Positions 41,144 through 52,054 of a stretch of DNA of 64,000 bases are shown here, piece after piece. The notes under the pieces were generated by a model, which saw nothing but the letters and a program-made list of their open reading frames with translations, was not told where the DNA came from and did no database searches. The DNA lies in the NCBI RefSeq assembly GCF_000353285.1, contig NZ_KB731324.1:5226577-5290576 (forward strand), given 5' to 3'. Every line of letters starts with the position of its first letter. Positions within the stretch are counted from its first letter, which is position 1. A program made the translations under genes and the position numbers. The stretch is from Leptolyngbya boryana PCC 6306. Its GTDB lineage: Bacteria > Cyanobacteriota > Cyanobacteriia > Leptolyngbyales > Leptolyngbyaceae.

Positions 41144-44137
41144 ATGGTGAGTCAAGCTTTTGGAGATGCCTTGGGCACAGGTTCGCGAGAGCATTATGAA
41201 TCTCAAACGCAAGCGATCGCGAGACAATTGCTGCGAGCAACTCGCGAATCGAGATCTTGGTTTGCTCAAGTCCGCGATCAGATGCAGTGGGATGATAAGT
41301 TGCTCGGCTGGGCAATGAGTAACCCAGGATTGCGAGTGCAGTTGTTTCGGTTAATTGATTGTTTGCCTGCGCTCCGCAGTAAGCCAGAAATCGCGCGGCA
41401 TTTGCAGGAATATATGAGCGATCAGACGGTCGAATTACCTGCAGCGTTAAAAGGTCTGCTGAATTTTGCCAATGCTGATTCGATGCCGGGACAGCTTGCC
41501 GCAACGACGCTTTCTACTGCGGTTGAGACATTGGCGCATAAATATATTTCAGGCGAAAACCTGAAACAAGTGCTGAAAACGATCGAGCGACTACGCAAAG
41601 AAAAAATGGCGTTTACGGTCGATCTGTTAGGTGAAGCAGTGATTACGGAGGCGGAGGCACAGTCTTATCTCGATCGCTACTTAGAGTTGCTTGAGCAATT
41701 GACCGAAGCCTCAAAATCTTGGTCGAAAGTTGAGCAAATTGACTTCGCGGATGGGCAACCATTGCCGAAGGTGCAAGTGTCTGTGAAGTTGACCGCATTC
41801 TACTCGCAGTTTGACCCGTTGGATGAGGCAGGAAGTCAGGTGCGGGTTGCCGATCGTGCTAGAACTTTGCTGCGTCGGGCGAAGGAGCTAGGAGCAGCCG
41901 TTCACTTTGATATGGAGCAGTATGCTTACAAAGATTTGACGCTAGAGACTTTGAAGGCGTTGCTTTTAGAAGAAGAGTTTCGATCGCGCTCTGATGTGGG
42001 CATGACGATTCAAGGCTACTTGCGCGACAGTCAAGCCGACTTACAAGGGTTGATTGATTGGGCGAAGGAGCGAGGCACACCGATCACAGTGCGCTTAGTC
42101 AAAGGGGCTTACTGGGATCAAGAAACCATCAAAGCGGTTCAGAAAGATTGGCAACAGCCCGTTTTTAACGATAAAGCTGAGACTGATGCGAACTATGAAC
42201 GCTTGACAGAATTGCTGCTCGAAAATCATGAGGTTTTGAATGCGGCAATTGGTAGCCATAATGTGCGATCGCAAGCTCATGCGTTAGCGATCGCGACTGC
42301 TTTAGAAATTCCGAAATCTCGGATCGAATTCCAAACCCTTTACGGCATGGGCGATAAACTTGCGAAAGCGATTGTAGAACAAGGCTATCGAGTTCGAGTT
42401 TACTGTCCTTACGGTGAACTGATTCCGGGAATGTCGTATTTGATTCGGCGATTGCTCGAAAATACTGCAAATAGTTCATTTTTGCGGCAGAACTTAGAAG
42501 AAAGACCGATCGAGGATTTGATTGCGGCTCCTCAAGTCGGTGAACCTTCTCAACTCAAAGCGCTCGACAAGTTTGAGAATGCAGCCGATACGGACTATGC
42601 CGATCGAGCAAAACGCGATCGCATTCAATCTGCTTTGAAATCAGTTCGTCAGCAGTTTGGACAAACTTACCTGCCTTTGATCAATGGCGAGTTTGTAGAA
42701 ACGGCTGAGAAGCTGAAATCTGAGAATCCATCGCGTTTTAGTGAGACGGTTGGCACAATTGGGCTGATCAGCGTTGACCAAGCAGAAGACGCGATCGCAT
42801 CTGCGAAAGCTGCTTTTCCAGCCTGGAAACGGACTTCTGCTCAAGAACGTGCTCATATTCTGCGCAAAGCTGCCAATCTTTTCGAGCAACGTCGAGAGGA
42901 ATTGATTGCTTGGATGACTTACGAAGTCGGTAAGCCTGTGAAGGAAGGAGACGGCGAGGTTTCAGAAGCGATCGATTTCTGTAACTACTATGCTGATGAG
43001 ATGGAACGCCTCGATCGGGGCGTGGACTACGATTTCCCCGGTGAAACAAACCACTATCGCTATCACGCTCGCGGCATTGTTCTAGTCATTTCTCCTTGGA
43101 ACTTTCCATTAGCAATTCCGGTTGGTATGACTGTTGCTGCTTTGGTCACGGGTAACTGTGCATTGTTGAAACCTGCCGAGACTTCTTCTGTGATTGCTGC
43201 CAAGATTGCAGAGATTTTAGTAGAAGCAGGCATTCCAGCGGGAGTGTTCCAATTTATTCCAGGCAAAGGACATACCGTGGGCGCGCATCTTGTCAAACAT
43301 CCTGATGTGCATATGATTGTGTTTACTGGATCGCAAGCGGTCGGATGCCAGATTTACAAGGATGCAGCCGTGTTACAGCCTGGACAAAAGCACCTCAAAC
43401 GAGTGGTCGCTGAAATGGGCGGGAAGAATGCAGTAATCATTGATGAGAGCGCAGATTTAGATCAAGCGGTTCAGGGGGTTGTGCAGTCTGCGTTTGGATA
43501 TAGTGGGCAGAAATGCTCGGCGTGTTCTAAAGCGATCGTGCTTGAACCTGTGTATGAGACATTCTTGTCAAGATTGGTCGAGGCAACTCGATCTCTGAAC
43601 ATTGGAGAAGCTGAATTACCGGGTACGAAAGTTGGTCCTGTGATTGATAAGGAAGCTCAGAATCGCATTCAAAAATTCATTGAATGGGGTGAAAGGGCAG
43701 GAACACTTGTATTAAAGATGCCTGTTCCAGAAGGAGGTTACTTTGTAGGCCCAACAATCATCACAGATGTTTCTGCAGACGCAAAAATAGTTCAAGAAGA
43801 AATCTTTGGGCCAGTACTTGCTGTGATGCGAGCAAGTTCGTTCCAAGAAGCTTTGGATTTAGCGAATGGTACGCCTTATGCGTTGACCGGGGGATTGTAT
43901 TCGCGCACGCCATCGCATATTGAGCAGGCACAAGCTGATTTTGAGGTCGGAAATCTGTATATCAATCGCGGCATTACAGGCGCGATCGTGGCTCGGCAAC
44001 CGTTTGGAGGCTTTAAGCTCTCAGGGGTTGGCTCGAAAGCAGGTGGAGTCGATTATTTGCTTCAGTTCCTAGAGCCGCGAGTGGTGACGGAAAACGTTCA
44101 GCGGCAAGGATTTGCGCCGATCGAAGGAGCGGAATAA
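41144..44137 (+). CDS. putA: Bifunctional proline dehydrogenase / delta-1-pyrroline-5-carboxylate dehydrogenase
   Basis: A 997-residue enzyme that oxidises proline to glutamate in two steps. The FAD-dependent PRODH barrel (about residues 100-480) shows VRLVKGAYWDQETI, FQTLYGMGDKLAKAI and YCPYGELIPGMSYLIRRLLE. The ALDH half (about 510-990) shows SPWNFPLAIPVGM, EMGGKNAVIID, and the catalytic Cys791 in SGQKCSACSKAI. The short form lacks the N-terminal DNA-binding domain and C-terminal tail of E. coli PutA. A strong hairpin follows the gene. Confidence 0.97.
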   Translation: MVSQAFGDALGTGSREHYESQTQAIARQLLRATRESRSWFAQVRDQMQWDDKLLGWAMSNPGLRVQLFRLIDCLPALRSKPEIARHLQEYMSDQTVELPAALKGLLNFANADSMPGQLAATTLSTAVETLAHKYISGENLKQVLKTIERLRKEKMAFTVDLLGEAVITEAEAQSYLDRYLELLEQLTEASKSWSKVEQIDFADGQPLPKVQVSVKLTAFYSQFDPLDEAGSQVRVADRARTLLRRAKELGAAVHFDMEQYAYKDLTLETLKALLLEEEFRSRSDVGMTIQGYLRDSQADLQGLIDWAKERGTPITVRLVKGAYWDQETIKAVQKDWQQPVFNDKAETDANYERLTELLLENHEVLNAAIGSHNVRSQAHALAIATALEIPKSRIEFQTLYGMGDKLAKAIVEQGYRVRVYCPYGELIPGMSYLIRRLLENTANSSFLRQNLEERPIEDLIAAPQVGEPSQLKALDKFENAADTDYADRAKRDRIQSALKSVRQQFGQTYLPLINGEFVETAEKLKSENPSRFSETVGTIGLISVDQAEDAIASAKAAFPAWKRTSAQERAHILRKAANLFEQRREELIAWMTYEVGKPVKEGDGEVSEAIDFCNYYADEMERLDRGVDYDFPGETNHYRYHARGIVLVISPWNFPLAIPVGMTVAALVTGNCALLKPAETSSVIAAKIAEILVEAGIPAGVFQFIPGKGHTVGAHLVKHPDVHMIVFTGSQAVGCQIYKDAAVLQPGQKHLKRVVAEMGGKNAVIIDESADLDQAVQGVVQSAFGYSGQKCSACSKAIVLEPVYETFLSRLVEATRSLNIGEAELPGTKVGPVIDKEAQNRIQKFIEWGERAGTLVLKMPVPEGGYFVGPTIITDVSADAKIVQEEIFGPVLAVMRASSFQEALDLANGTPYALTGGLYSRTPSHIEQAQADFEVGNLYINRGITGAIVARQPFGGFKLSGVGSKAGGVDYLLQFLEPRVVTENVQRQGFAPIEGAE

Positions 44138-44186
44138 TGATGTGTGTAGGTTAGGGGCGTGGGCTAGTTGTCAAGCGCATGAATTT

Positions 44187-44232
44187 GGGGGAGTGGGGAG
44201 TAAGAACTTCTCTCCCCCTTCCCCCACTCCCC
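44187..44232. terminator. GC-rich bidirectional terminator between putA and cheA
   Basis: GGGGAGTGGGG (44188-44198) pairs with CCCCACTCCCC (44222-44232) in an 11-bp stem between two convergent genes. The loop contains CTCTCCCCCTTC. Position between converging genes and stem strength support a shared terminator. Confidence 0.65.
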
Positions 44233-44302
44233 TATCGGTCTGTTATGGTGAACGACTAGCTCTCAACTCAATTCGCAGACACCAAAACTCCGCTGCATCG
44301 CC

Positions 44303-47194
44303 TTAAACCAGAGCAGTCGATTTCACCATGCCTTCTAAAGTTCGCAAGAGCACCTGTTCGTTATAAGGCTTGGAAAAATAGGCTGCTGCTCCCAAATTCT
44401 CCGCGACTTTTCGATGCTTCTCTCCACTCCGGGAAGTCAACATCATCACAGGAATCTGTGCCAACTGCTCGTCCGATCGCAGTTTTGCCAAAAAGCCATA
44501 TCCGTCTAATCGGGGCATTTCAATGTCGCAAATCACCGCTTGCACAGACAGTCCTGCCTCTAGACGCTCGATCGCATCTTGACCATCTTTGGCTTGTTCA
44601 ACTCGATAGCCCGATCGTTCTAAAGTCAAGGCTAAGAACCGACGCACATTGATCGAATCATCAACGACCAAAATTGTTGGCGTTGTCGATCGCGCCATAC
44701 TCGGTTGGGATGCCACTAAACTTGCGCGCAGTTGCTTGCTAAAGGCTTGATCCGGTTGAATATCTGAGCGCTCACAGCTTGTAATCCAGCGCAATAGCTC
44801 CGTCACATTCACCAATGGCACAACTCGCCCATCACCCAAAATCGTACAGCCACTAAAACCAGTGGGCAGAGCTAAGTTTCCTTCTACTTTTCGCATCGTT
44901 GCTTCTTGTTCACCCCAACAGCGATCGATTTGAATCCCGAACCATTGCGGTGCTTGATCAATGATCACAACACTCGTCATCGCGATCGTGGGTGGCGTTT
45001 CAAATCCATGCGGGATTTGCGGACAGTTAAATCGCATCCATTTCTGCAATCGCACCAATTGCACCACTTTGTCTTGCCAGTTGAGAACCTCACTTCCCGC
45101 GGTTTCAATAATTTGATTAGGCTGGAGTAAAAAGAGTTCTGAAACAACATCGGTTGGCAAAGCAAGCAACATGCCATGACATTCAATCAGTAATACTTTG
45201 ATCGTCGAAAGAGCAAACGGGATCGATAACGTAAACGTTGTTCCTTGTCCGGCTTGAGTGTTAACGCTAATTTCACCGCGAATTTGCTTGAGATTGTTTC
45301 GCACCACATCCATCCCAACTCCACGACCCGAAAGGGCAGTGACTTGAGTACTCGTACTAAATCCTGGCTCAAAAATCAGCGATAACAGTTCTTCATCGCG
45401 AGCCGCATCGAGTAAGACGGGATCGAGTCCCATTTGTTCAGCGCGATCGCGAATTTTGTCGATCGGAATTCCTTCGCCATCGTCTCTGACGGTAATGATG
45501 GTGCGGTTGCCTTGATTAGCCGCTTGAATCTCGATCGTGCCTTGCGGTGGTTTTCCTCGGAGTGCGCGCAATGTTGGCTCTTCAATCCCATGATCAAAGG
45601 CATTCCGAATCAGATGCATTAACGGATCATTCAATGCTTCGAGAAGATTGCGATCGATGAGGGTGCTACCCCCAACTACCGAAAGCTGCACCTCTTTCCC
45701 ATATTGCAATGACCATTCTCGGATCGCGCGAGGGAAGCGATTGATCACATCGGAAATCGGGCGCATCCGCAACTGAGTTAAGCCACTTTGCAGTTGCTTC
45801 GCAGTTTTGGTTAAGTTCCGCGCCGATTGATCCGCATCATCCAAACTCAGATCAATGTCTTCGCTCACCTCTTGCAGTTGCACGATCGTTTCCATCACTT
45901 GCTGAGACAACAAATGCAAATCGCCATAGCGATCGAGTTCTAGCGCGTCAAAGCCCGATCGGCGATTGTCCTGGAGCGATCGACTGCCATCTAAGGTGAC
46001 GCGATCGTAAGCAGTTCTTAACTTAGCATTGACTTGATCAAGGACTTGTACCCGGTCGTGTAAAGTCCGAGCTAGACCTCGTAAGCGTTTTAGATAGAGA
46101 TCTAACCCGTTGCGATCGATAGTTAATTCACCAAACGAATCATTTAACTGATTGAGTTGACGAACGGGAACGCGCACAGTCGTATCTTGAGCTTCAGTTG
46201 CCGTACTGATATCAGGTTCGGGATCTAGAATTTTGAAATCTGTGCCTTTTGGTTCGCCGACTGGAATGCGAGTTGGCATCGGAATCGGCTGAAAATCATC
46301 GACGGCTAACGCTTCTGCTGCTAATGCTTCGGTAAACCAATCGGTTTCGCCGACATTGGGTTCGAGGACAGAAGGCACATCTGCAAAATCAGCCAAGTCT
46401 GGAGGCAGAGTCGATTCTGCGATCGCAGTGGGAATTTGATCGTACTGTCCAGCAATGGCTAGCTTTTGCGCGGTGCGCCACGCTGTTAAAGCTGATTCAG
46501 CAATGGCGCTAGTATTCTGTGAATCCTGTTCGATCGCGTAAGCAATCGATTGGCACAGTTGCACAAATTGCGAAAGTTGCAGCATTTCGCCTAACCCACC
46601 CAACTCTTGCGCCAGAATTGCTACCTCTTCTCGCAAGCAAGGCTGATCTGGAGTGTTGAGCACCGTTTCTAATCGCTCTAAACATCCTTCTACTTCTGTC
46701 TCAAACAACAGTGGAACGATGTCTTGCCCTTCTTCGGGTGAGAGAATCGAGGCTGCATTTTCTTCCTGGGGATCGCCGAGTTCAGCATGTAATGCGTCAA
46801 AGACGGGATACGCTTCAACCGAGAGCCAATTCGCATCGACAAAAGAATCCTGATGACGCTGCATCGATTCGCGATCGAACTCTACAACTTGTCGCAGACA
46901 GCCCACTGAGGCAAGCAGTAAATTCTCCAATCGCGGACTAACCACAATCGACTTGTCAATTTTCAGGACTTTCCAAGAATCTTCGAGCCGATGGGCAAGC
47001 TCACTGAGAACTTGAAATCCCATCATGCCTGCTCCGCCTTTAATCGAATGCGCTGCCCGCAAGGCGGCATTCGCTTTTGCCACATCGATCGGATGATTTG
47101 CTAAATCTAAAATCGTCGCATCAAGAACATCTAAGTACTCTTGCGCTTCATCGAGAAACTGACGGCGAATTTCCAGTTCTTTATCTTGTGCCAT
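44303..47194 (-). CDS. CheA-type hybrid histidine kinase with C-terminal receiver (PixL/PilL-like)
   Basis: A 963-residue kinase. An N-terminal HPt domain has the phospho-His49 in AAHSIKGGAGMMG. Central dimerisation and HATPase domains show LIRNAFDHGIEEP and GRGVGMDVVR, followed by a CheW-like domain. A C-terminal receiver contains the phospho-Asp in VICDIEMPRLDGYG and a Lys in FSKPY. It phosphorylates CheY-type regulators of the operon, probably directing type IV pilus motility. It overlaps the MCP gene by one base. Confidence 0.93.
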   Translation of the reverse strand: MAQDKELEIRRQFLDEAQEYLDVLDATILDLANHPIDVAKANAALRAAHSIKGGAGMMGFQVLSELAHRLEDSWKVLKIDKSIVVSPRLENLLLASVGCLRQVVEFDRESMQRHQDSFVDANWLSVEAYPVFDALHAELGDPQEENAASILSPEEGQDIVPLLFETEVEGCLERLETVLNTPDQPCLREEVAILAQELGGLGEMLQLSQFVQLCQSIAYAIEQDSQNTSAIAESALTAWRTAQKLAIAGQYDQIPTAIAESTLPPDLADFADVPSVLEPNVGETDWFTEALAAEALAVDDFQPIPMPTRIPVGEPKGTDFKILDPEPDISTATEAQDTTVRVPVRQLNQLNDSFGELTIDRNGLDLYLKRLRGLARTLHDRVQVLDQVNAKLRTAYDRVTLDGSRSLQDNRRSGFDALELDRYGDLHLLSQQVMETIVQLQEVSEDIDLSLDDADQSARNLTKTAKQLQSGLTQLRMRPISDVINRFPRAIREWSLQYGKEVQLSVVGGSTLIDRNLLEALNDPLMHLIRNAFDHGIEEPTLRALRGKPPQGTIEIQAANQGNRTIITVRDDGEGIPIDKIRDRAEQMGLDPVLLDAARDEELLSLIFEPGFSTSTQVTALSGRGVGMDVVRNNLKQIRGEISVNTQAGQGTTFTLSIPFALSTIKVLLIECHGMLLALPTDVVSELFLLQPNQIIETAGSEVLNWQDKVVQLVRLQKWMRFNCPQIPHGFETPPTIAMTSVVIIDQAPQWFGIQIDRCWGEQEATMRKVEGNLALPTGFSGCTILGDGRVVPLVNVTELLRWITSCERSDIQPDQAFSKQLRASLVASQPSMARSTTPTILVVDDSINVRRFLALTLERSGYRVEQAKDGQDAIERLEAGLSVQAVICDIEMPRLDGYGFLAKLRSDEQLAQIPVMMLTSRSGEKHRKVAENLGAAAYFSKPYNEQVLLRTLEGMVKSTALV

Positions 47195-49986
47195 TAGCCC
47201 ACCTTAAATGTGCCCACTGATTCTTGTAGCTCCTGCGCGACTTCTACGGTTTGTCTCAACGATCGAGAGACTTCCATTGAAGATGCCGATGTGCGTCCTG
47301 CTGCGGCTACGATCTCTTGCATCAAGTGCGAGACTGCATCTGAGGTTTGCACCTGCGTCACCGTCGCCTCTGAAATGGACTGCACCAAATCATCGATGCG
47401 GCGCGATACCTCTAGAATCTGCTCCAAACTCTGCTTCGCGTTATCGACTAATCGAGTTCCTTCCACGACCTGAGTTGTGCCTTGCTCCATCGCTTCGACC
47501 ACTTCAGTCGTTTCGCGCTGAATCGTTGCGACAATTTGCTCAATTTCGCGCGTTGCTGTCGCCGATCGCGTTGCCAAATCTCCCACTTCTTCTGCAACGA
47601 CAGCGAAACCTTGCGATCCTTCATCTGCCCGTGCTGCTTCGATTCCAGCATTAATCGCGAGTAAGTTCGTCTGCATCGCAATCTGGTTAATCAACGAAAC
47701 GACTTTAGAAATCTGCTGCGTCGATTCACCCAGGCGTTTAACTTTCTTCGCCGTTTCTCCGATCGTATCTCGCAGACCCAGAATGTTCTGTACCGTTAGC
47801 TCCATCGCGATCCCGCCTGCTTCTGCGGTCGAAGAGGCTTCACGGGCAACCGATGCGGCTTGTTGGGCACTGTTCGAGACGGTTTGAATCGATCGCAGCA
47901 TATTCTGAACCGAATCGAGCGTGCGGCTGGTTTCATCGGCTTGGCGAGTTGCTTCATCTGAAAGCTGCCGTACCGCTTGTTCATCCGAACTCAGCGAGGC
48001 ATTCACTTGACTCGCAGCATCTTTTACCTGGGTAACAATCTGCCGCAAACTTTCCACGATCGAATTAAAGAAGTCGGCGACCGTGCCAATTTCTCCAGCC
48101 GTAACATCGGCTCGAACCGTCAAATCTCCTTCAACAGCTCCTTCTACATCTGCTAGCAGATTGATCAACTGCATCTGCAAGGCTTCTTTCTGCTGTTGCC
48201 GTTCTTCAGACAGTTGCTCTGCTGATTTTCTCGCGTCTTCTGTCTGTTCTAGCAAGCTTGCTTGATCGAGTGCGTAGCCAATCTGAACGGCTAACTGCCC
48301 GAAAAAGTCAATTTCTTCGGGTTTCCACGATCGCGGAGCCGAACACTGATGCGCACATAATAATCCAATCAACTCTTGGTTTTGCACGATCGGAGCAACC
48401 ATATTCGCTTGGACTTCCAATCGTTCTAAAATCTCACAGTGACAATGACTCAGCTTTGCTTGCTTCAGATCTTCCATCGACCAAACGCGCCCTTCTCGAT
48501 AGCGATCGACTAAAGACGCTTCCATCGGATCGCTGACGACTTTGCCCAATGCTTTGATCCAATTTGAGCCAACTGATTCTGCGGTGATAGTTCCGCTCAG
48601 GTAGTCCGGGGCAAATCGATAAACCACGACTCGGTCGGTTTTAAAAGCGGCTCGGATCTCTTCTACACTGGTGGCAAGAATATCATCTACAGATAGAGAG
48701 CGACGAATTTTGACGGTGATCTGGTTCAATAACTGCGATCGTTCAGCATTCTCTGTCTGTTGGCTAACCAAACTTTGTAACTGTCCCGCCATCAAGTTGA
48801 TGTTGCGACCTAAGATGCTGATTTCATCAACTCCTTTAACCGCGAGACGAGTGTTTAATCTTCCATTCCCCAGTTCTAGAACTGCATTAGTTGCTGCCAC
48901 AATTGGACGAGTTGCTCGACTTGCTAACCAAGCGGCGAGCAATCCAGTCAGGAAAACCGCTACAGCAGTTCCCAATAAAAAGGTGAGCAGTAACTGTCGC
49001 TGTGGCGCAAAAGCGATTTCGGTGGGGATACTCAACACCACATCCCACCCTAGATCAGGGAGTCGATCTCGTCCTGTCCAGGGTATGAAGCTGGCTAAGA
49101 CAGGTTTAGATTCATTGTTGAGTTTCTGGGTAACAACACTGGAGTTGATCTCTCGACGAGATTGCAGTTGCGAAAAAGAGGAATAAATTGATGAAGCAGC
49201 TTGTCCGATCTTGGCATCTTGAGAAGACAAGAAGATTTGATTGCTCGCATCAAGAACACTGAAGGTTGCGCCGACTTTGTTGTAGTTTTGCAGTTCTGAT
49301 GCCAAACTTTTAATCGGCACAACTGCCCGCAAAATTCCAATGCGCTTTCCACTGCCGCTTTCTTGAACTGGAGCAGTAATGTAAATCGTATAGGCAGTAT
49401 TCGGACTCAGGCGCATCGGACGACTAATCGAAACCCGACTCGACTGAAGTGCGGCTCGGAAGTAATCTTGGTCGTCTTGCCGTGGGATCGGTTCGCGATC
49501 GGTCTGAATTAGCGCATTGCCATCGTTATCGAACAGCGTGATACTTTCGTAGTTTCCATTCTCAATAGCTCGCTCAAACAGGATGCGTTTCTCCTCGGTA
49601 GAAGTTCCGTCTTGGAGCCCTGGCGTCGTTAACATCGGCAAGCTTGCTAGAATCTGTAAGTCGGCAGTTCGTTCCGACATATAGCTAGCAATCCGTTGGC
49701 TGAGCGTAGTTGCCAGGGTCTCTTCCGTATCCACAATCTGGCGCGTAATTGATTGATTCGCAAACGAATACGCGATCGTGCCAATGACGAGAACGGGGAG
49801 AGTTCCGATGGTGATCGCGATCAAGGTCGCTTTGTTTTTCAGGCTCAATCGTCTAAATCGGGCAAGTCCTGGGATGGAGAGCGATCTGCGTTTCACAGGG
49901 GTTGGAGGCATATCGATCGAGCTTGGCTTTAGAGTGTTGGACTGAGCAAGCTGATCCCGTTGGGCGGCATTTAATTGGTCAACCAT
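47194..49986 (-). CDS. Methyl-accepting chemotaxis protein with Cache, HAMP and GAF domains (PixJ-like)
   Basis: A 930-residue receptor. Membrane helices at about 53-75 and 331-354 flank an extracellular dCache-type sensor. HAMP (about 360-412), a GAF domain (about 425-580) and the signalling hairpin ([20 protein letters not shown] and following) come next. The GAF segment reads [15 protein letters not shown]: Cys515-His516 matches the CHxxxL chromophore motif of phytochromes and cyanobacteriochromes. The DXCF second cysteine is absent (DPM instead). A bilin-binding light sensor is therefore possible but unproven. Confidence 0.9.
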   Translation of the reverse strand: MVDQLNAAQRDQLAQSNTLKPSSIDMPPTPVKRRSLSIPGLARFRRLSLKNKATLIAITIGTLPVLVIGTIAYSFANQSITRQIVDTEETLATTLSQRIASYMSERTADLQILASLPMLTTPGLQDGTSTEEKRILFERAIENGNYESITLFDNDGNALIQTDREPIPRQDDQDYFRAALQSSRVSISRPMRLSPNTAYTIYITAPVQESGSGKRIGILRAVVPIKSLASELQNYNKVGATFSVLDASNQIFLSSQDAKIGQAASSIYSSFSQLQSRREINSSVVTQKLNNESKPVLASFIPWTGRDRLPDLGWDVVLSIPTEIAFAPQRQLLLTFLLGTAVAVFLTGLLAAWLASRATRPIVAATNAVLELGNGRLNTRLAVKGVDEISILGRNINLMAGQLQSLVSQQTENAERSQLLNQITVKIRRSLSVDDILATSVEEIRAAFKTDRVVVYRFAPDYLSGTITAESVGSNWIKALGKVVSDPMEASLVDRYREGRVWSMEDLKQAKLSHCHCEILERLEVQANMVAPIVQNQELIGLLCAHQCSAPRSWKPEEIDFFGQLAVQIGYALDQASLLEQTEDARKSAEQLSEERQQQKEALQMQLINLLADVEGAVEGDLTVRADVTAGEIGTVADFFNSIVESLRQIVTQVKDAASQVNASLSSDEQAVRQLSDEATRQADETSRTLDSVQNMLRSIQTVSNSAQQAASVAREASSTAEAGGIAMELTVQNILGLRDTIGETAKKVKRLGESTQQISKVVSLINQIAMQTNLLAINAGIEAARADEGSQGFAVVAEEVGDLATRSATATREIEQIVATIQRETTEVVEAMEQGTTQVVEGTRLVDNAKQSLEQILEVSRRIDDLVQSISEATVTQVQTSDAVSHLMQEIVAAAGRTSASSMEVSRSLRQTVEVAQELQESVGTFKVG

Positions 49987-50058
49987 AGATTTAGAAGTTT
50001 CAAACGGGTAGTAGCGGTAGATGAGAACATGATGCGATCGCCTGATGAAGAGAGTATG

Positions 50059-50568
50059 TTAATGACTTTGCAAAAGTGGAGCTTGCAGAATTGCTTCTCC
50101 GTCTAAGAGAAAAATCACATCTTGAGACTGTAAGATGCAAGCTTTGGAGTAGGGGATCAAGCCTTTGGTCACGTGACTGGGGACGGGCTGTAAGTCGTCA
50201 GGCTTTGCCCAAGCAATTCCATCGACTCGGTTGACTGCTGCTGCTACGGCAGTCGAGCCAGTCCGAAGAATCACGAGATCATATTGTTGGGGACTGTAAT
50301 CGAGTCTGCCGATATCAAGGAGCATTGCGAGATCGAATACCCACAACGCGCGACTGCGACGGTGCATCAGTCCCAAAATTCCGGGCATCAAGTTAGGGAT
50401 CGGCGTCAAATAGCGCGGCTGAAGCACGAGTACTTCTTGAACATGCCGCATGGGTAAGCCGACCTGGGTTCCTTGCCCCACTTCAAATTTGAGATAGCTT
50501 TCGCCCAAATTTTTCGGAGCGATCGCATTTTTTTGCGTTGTTGCTAATGTCAACACTGAGTCATCCAC
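50059..50568 (-). CDS. CheW-like adaptor protein (PixI/PilI-like)
   Basis: A 169-residue CheW-fold protein. It shows beta-rich pattern with LPMRHVQEVLVLQPRYLTPI and PNLMPGILGLMHRRSRALWV, the usual CheW strands, then a C-terminal DVIFLLDGEAILQAPL. It couples the MCP to the CheA kinase. It lies between the CheY and MCP genes in the operon, in the standard Pil/Pix order. About 20 extra N-terminal residues precede the domain. Confidence 0.9.
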   Translation of the reverse strand: MDDSVLTLATTQKNAIAPKNLGESYLKFEVGQGTQVGLPMRHVQEVLVLQPRYLTPIPNLMPGILGLMHRRSRALWVFDLAMLLDIGRLDYSPQQYDLVILRTGSTAVAAAVNRVDGIAWAKPDDLQPVPSHVTKGLIPYSKACILQSQDVIFLLDGEAILQAPLLQSH

Positions 50569-50573
50569 GCGGT

Positions 50574-50951
50574 TTATCCTCCGACAGATTGAACAGCCCG
50601 GATTAACTCTTCACGAGTAAAAGGTTTCGTGATGTAGACATCTGCACCCTGACGCATTCCCCATAAGCGATCAATATCCTGCCCTTTTGAGGTGCAGATA
50701 ATAATCGGGACTTTCTGCGTTTCTGGATTTTTTTTCAAACTCCGACATAGCTCGAATCCGCTCATTCCCGGCATCACGACATCGGTGACGATCACATTGG
50801 GTTTAAGCTCGATCGCTTTGGTGAGTGCGTCTTTTGCGGTGACTGCTCCGACCACACTGTAGCCACCTTCTCGTAAGTAGTGGCTCAAAAGTTCCATCTC
50901 CGAGGGGGTATCTTCAACAACTAGAACAGTTCGCATCAATGTTAAGCTCAT
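50574..50951 (-). CDS. CheY-type response regulator (PixH/PilH-like)
   Basis: A 125-residue single receiver domain: acidic pocket in VVEDTPSEMELL, phospho-Asp in VIVTDVVMPGMSGFE, Thr-type switch in IIICTSKG, and Lys in YITKPF. No output domain. ATG 50951 or 50936 are both possible starts. It lies between the PatA-like gene and cheW, as in Pil/Pix operons of cyanobacteria, and is the usual phosphate acceptor of the CheA kinase. Confidence 0.95.
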   Translation of the reverse strand: MSLTLMRTVLVVEDTPSEMELLSHYLREGGYSVVGAVTAKDALTKAIELKPNVIVTDVVMPGMSGFELCRSLKKNPETQKVPIIICTSKGQDIDRLWGMRQGADVYITKPFTREELIRAVQSVGG

Positions 50952-50983
50952 AACGGTTCACACCAGGTAAAGTAGCGTTTCGT

Positions 50984-52054
50984 TCACTCAAGGTATCGAA
51001 AAACAGTTTTGACTAATTCGGATTGGGTAAAGGGTTTGGTGAGATAGCCAGATGCACCCGCGATTTTAGCTTTAGCGCGATCGATGAATCCGGTATGACC
51101 CGTGACCATGATGATCGGGGTGAGCTTAAAGCTTGGGTGGCGACGTAATAAAGAACAAAGTTCATATCCATCGAGATTGGGCATTCCGACATCCAGCAAG
51201 ATGATGTCCGGTTTGCTCCGAACGATTTGCATTAATGCTTTGACCGGGTCGTTGATCATAATTACCGAGACGCTGGAATCATTTAAGAAAGTACTAATTG
51301 CTTGTAATACCGTTGGGCTGTCATCAATGCAGGCAATTTTGTACTGAACTTGAGCGGTTGCCGCGACTGAGCTAGTCGGTGCTGAGCCAGTGGGTACTGC
51401 TGTAACCGGAGTCTGAGTCGGTTGAGAGATTGCGGGTTGAGAGGTTGTAAATGAGAGCGGTCGTGCGCTGGGAGCACTTGAGACTGGGCTAGGGAGTGGG
51501 ATCGATGCATCTGGGCTAGTCGCTTTTGGAATCGCAGGTGAGTGAGATTTCAATTCGGAATGACAGCGTTCGACGATCGGGCGTAAATCTAGCTGACAGA
51601 GATTCGGGTAATGTAGAAAGTTGGGTTTAGCAATGACTTCATAAATTCCTTCTGTCACACTGAGAAAAGGTTTGATGACATCGATGGCAAGCAGTTCAAT
51701 CAGCGCTGCGGCCTGAGATCGATCGATTAATCTCTGTCCAAGCAGCCATTCGATTGCTTGATAGTCTGCGCTGATTGCCGGATAAGTTCCAGCCACCGTT
51801 TCAAATTGCCGGAGCTGTCCGCGATCAAATTGGATCAGCGAGGGTACCCGATCGCTGAGTTGATCGAGAACACGATCCAGCCGCTCAAAGGGCTGGATCG
51901 AATTGGTTGCAAAGGCGAGCGTTCCCTCATCTAGGTAGAGTAACCAAGAGACGGAACCACTGACAATTTGTAAGCAACCATCGACGCGACGGCTGATCAA
52001 TTGTGCCAACAACGAGAGCGGTTGTAGGCGTTGAAACGGTCTGTGACTAACCAT
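50984..52054 (-). CDS. PatA-like response regulator (PixG/PilG-like), DUF4388 N-terminus
   Basis: A 356-residue protein with an N-terminal PATAN/DUF4388-type domain (residues about 5-160, starting SHRPFQRLQPLSLLAQLISR). A Pro/Ser/Thr-rich linker follows, then a C-terminal receiver (YKIACIDDSPTVLQAISTFL, phospho-Asp in ILLDVGMPNLDGYE, Lys in LTKPFT). PatA and PixG family members control pilus-based taxis or heterocyst pattern. First gene of the five-gene operon; a 928-bp gap separates it from psaK. Confidence 0.92.
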   Translation of the reverse strand: MVSHRPFQRLQPLSLLAQLISRRVDGCLQIVSGSVSWLLYLDEGTLAFATNSIQPFERLDRVLDQLSDRVPSLIQFDRGQLRQFETVAGTYPAISADYQAIEWLLGQRLIDRSQAAALIELLAIDVIKPFLSVTEGIYEVIAKPNFLHYPNLCQLDLRPIVERCHSELKSHSPAIPKATSPDASIPLPSPVSSAPSARPLSFTTSQPAISQPTQTPVTAVPTGSAPTSSVAATAQVQYKIACIDDSPTVLQAISTFLNDSSVSVIMINDPVKALMQIVRSKPDIILLDVGMPNLDGYELCSLLRRHPSFKLTPIIMVTGHTGFIDRAKAKIAGASGYLTKPFTQSELVKTVFRYLE

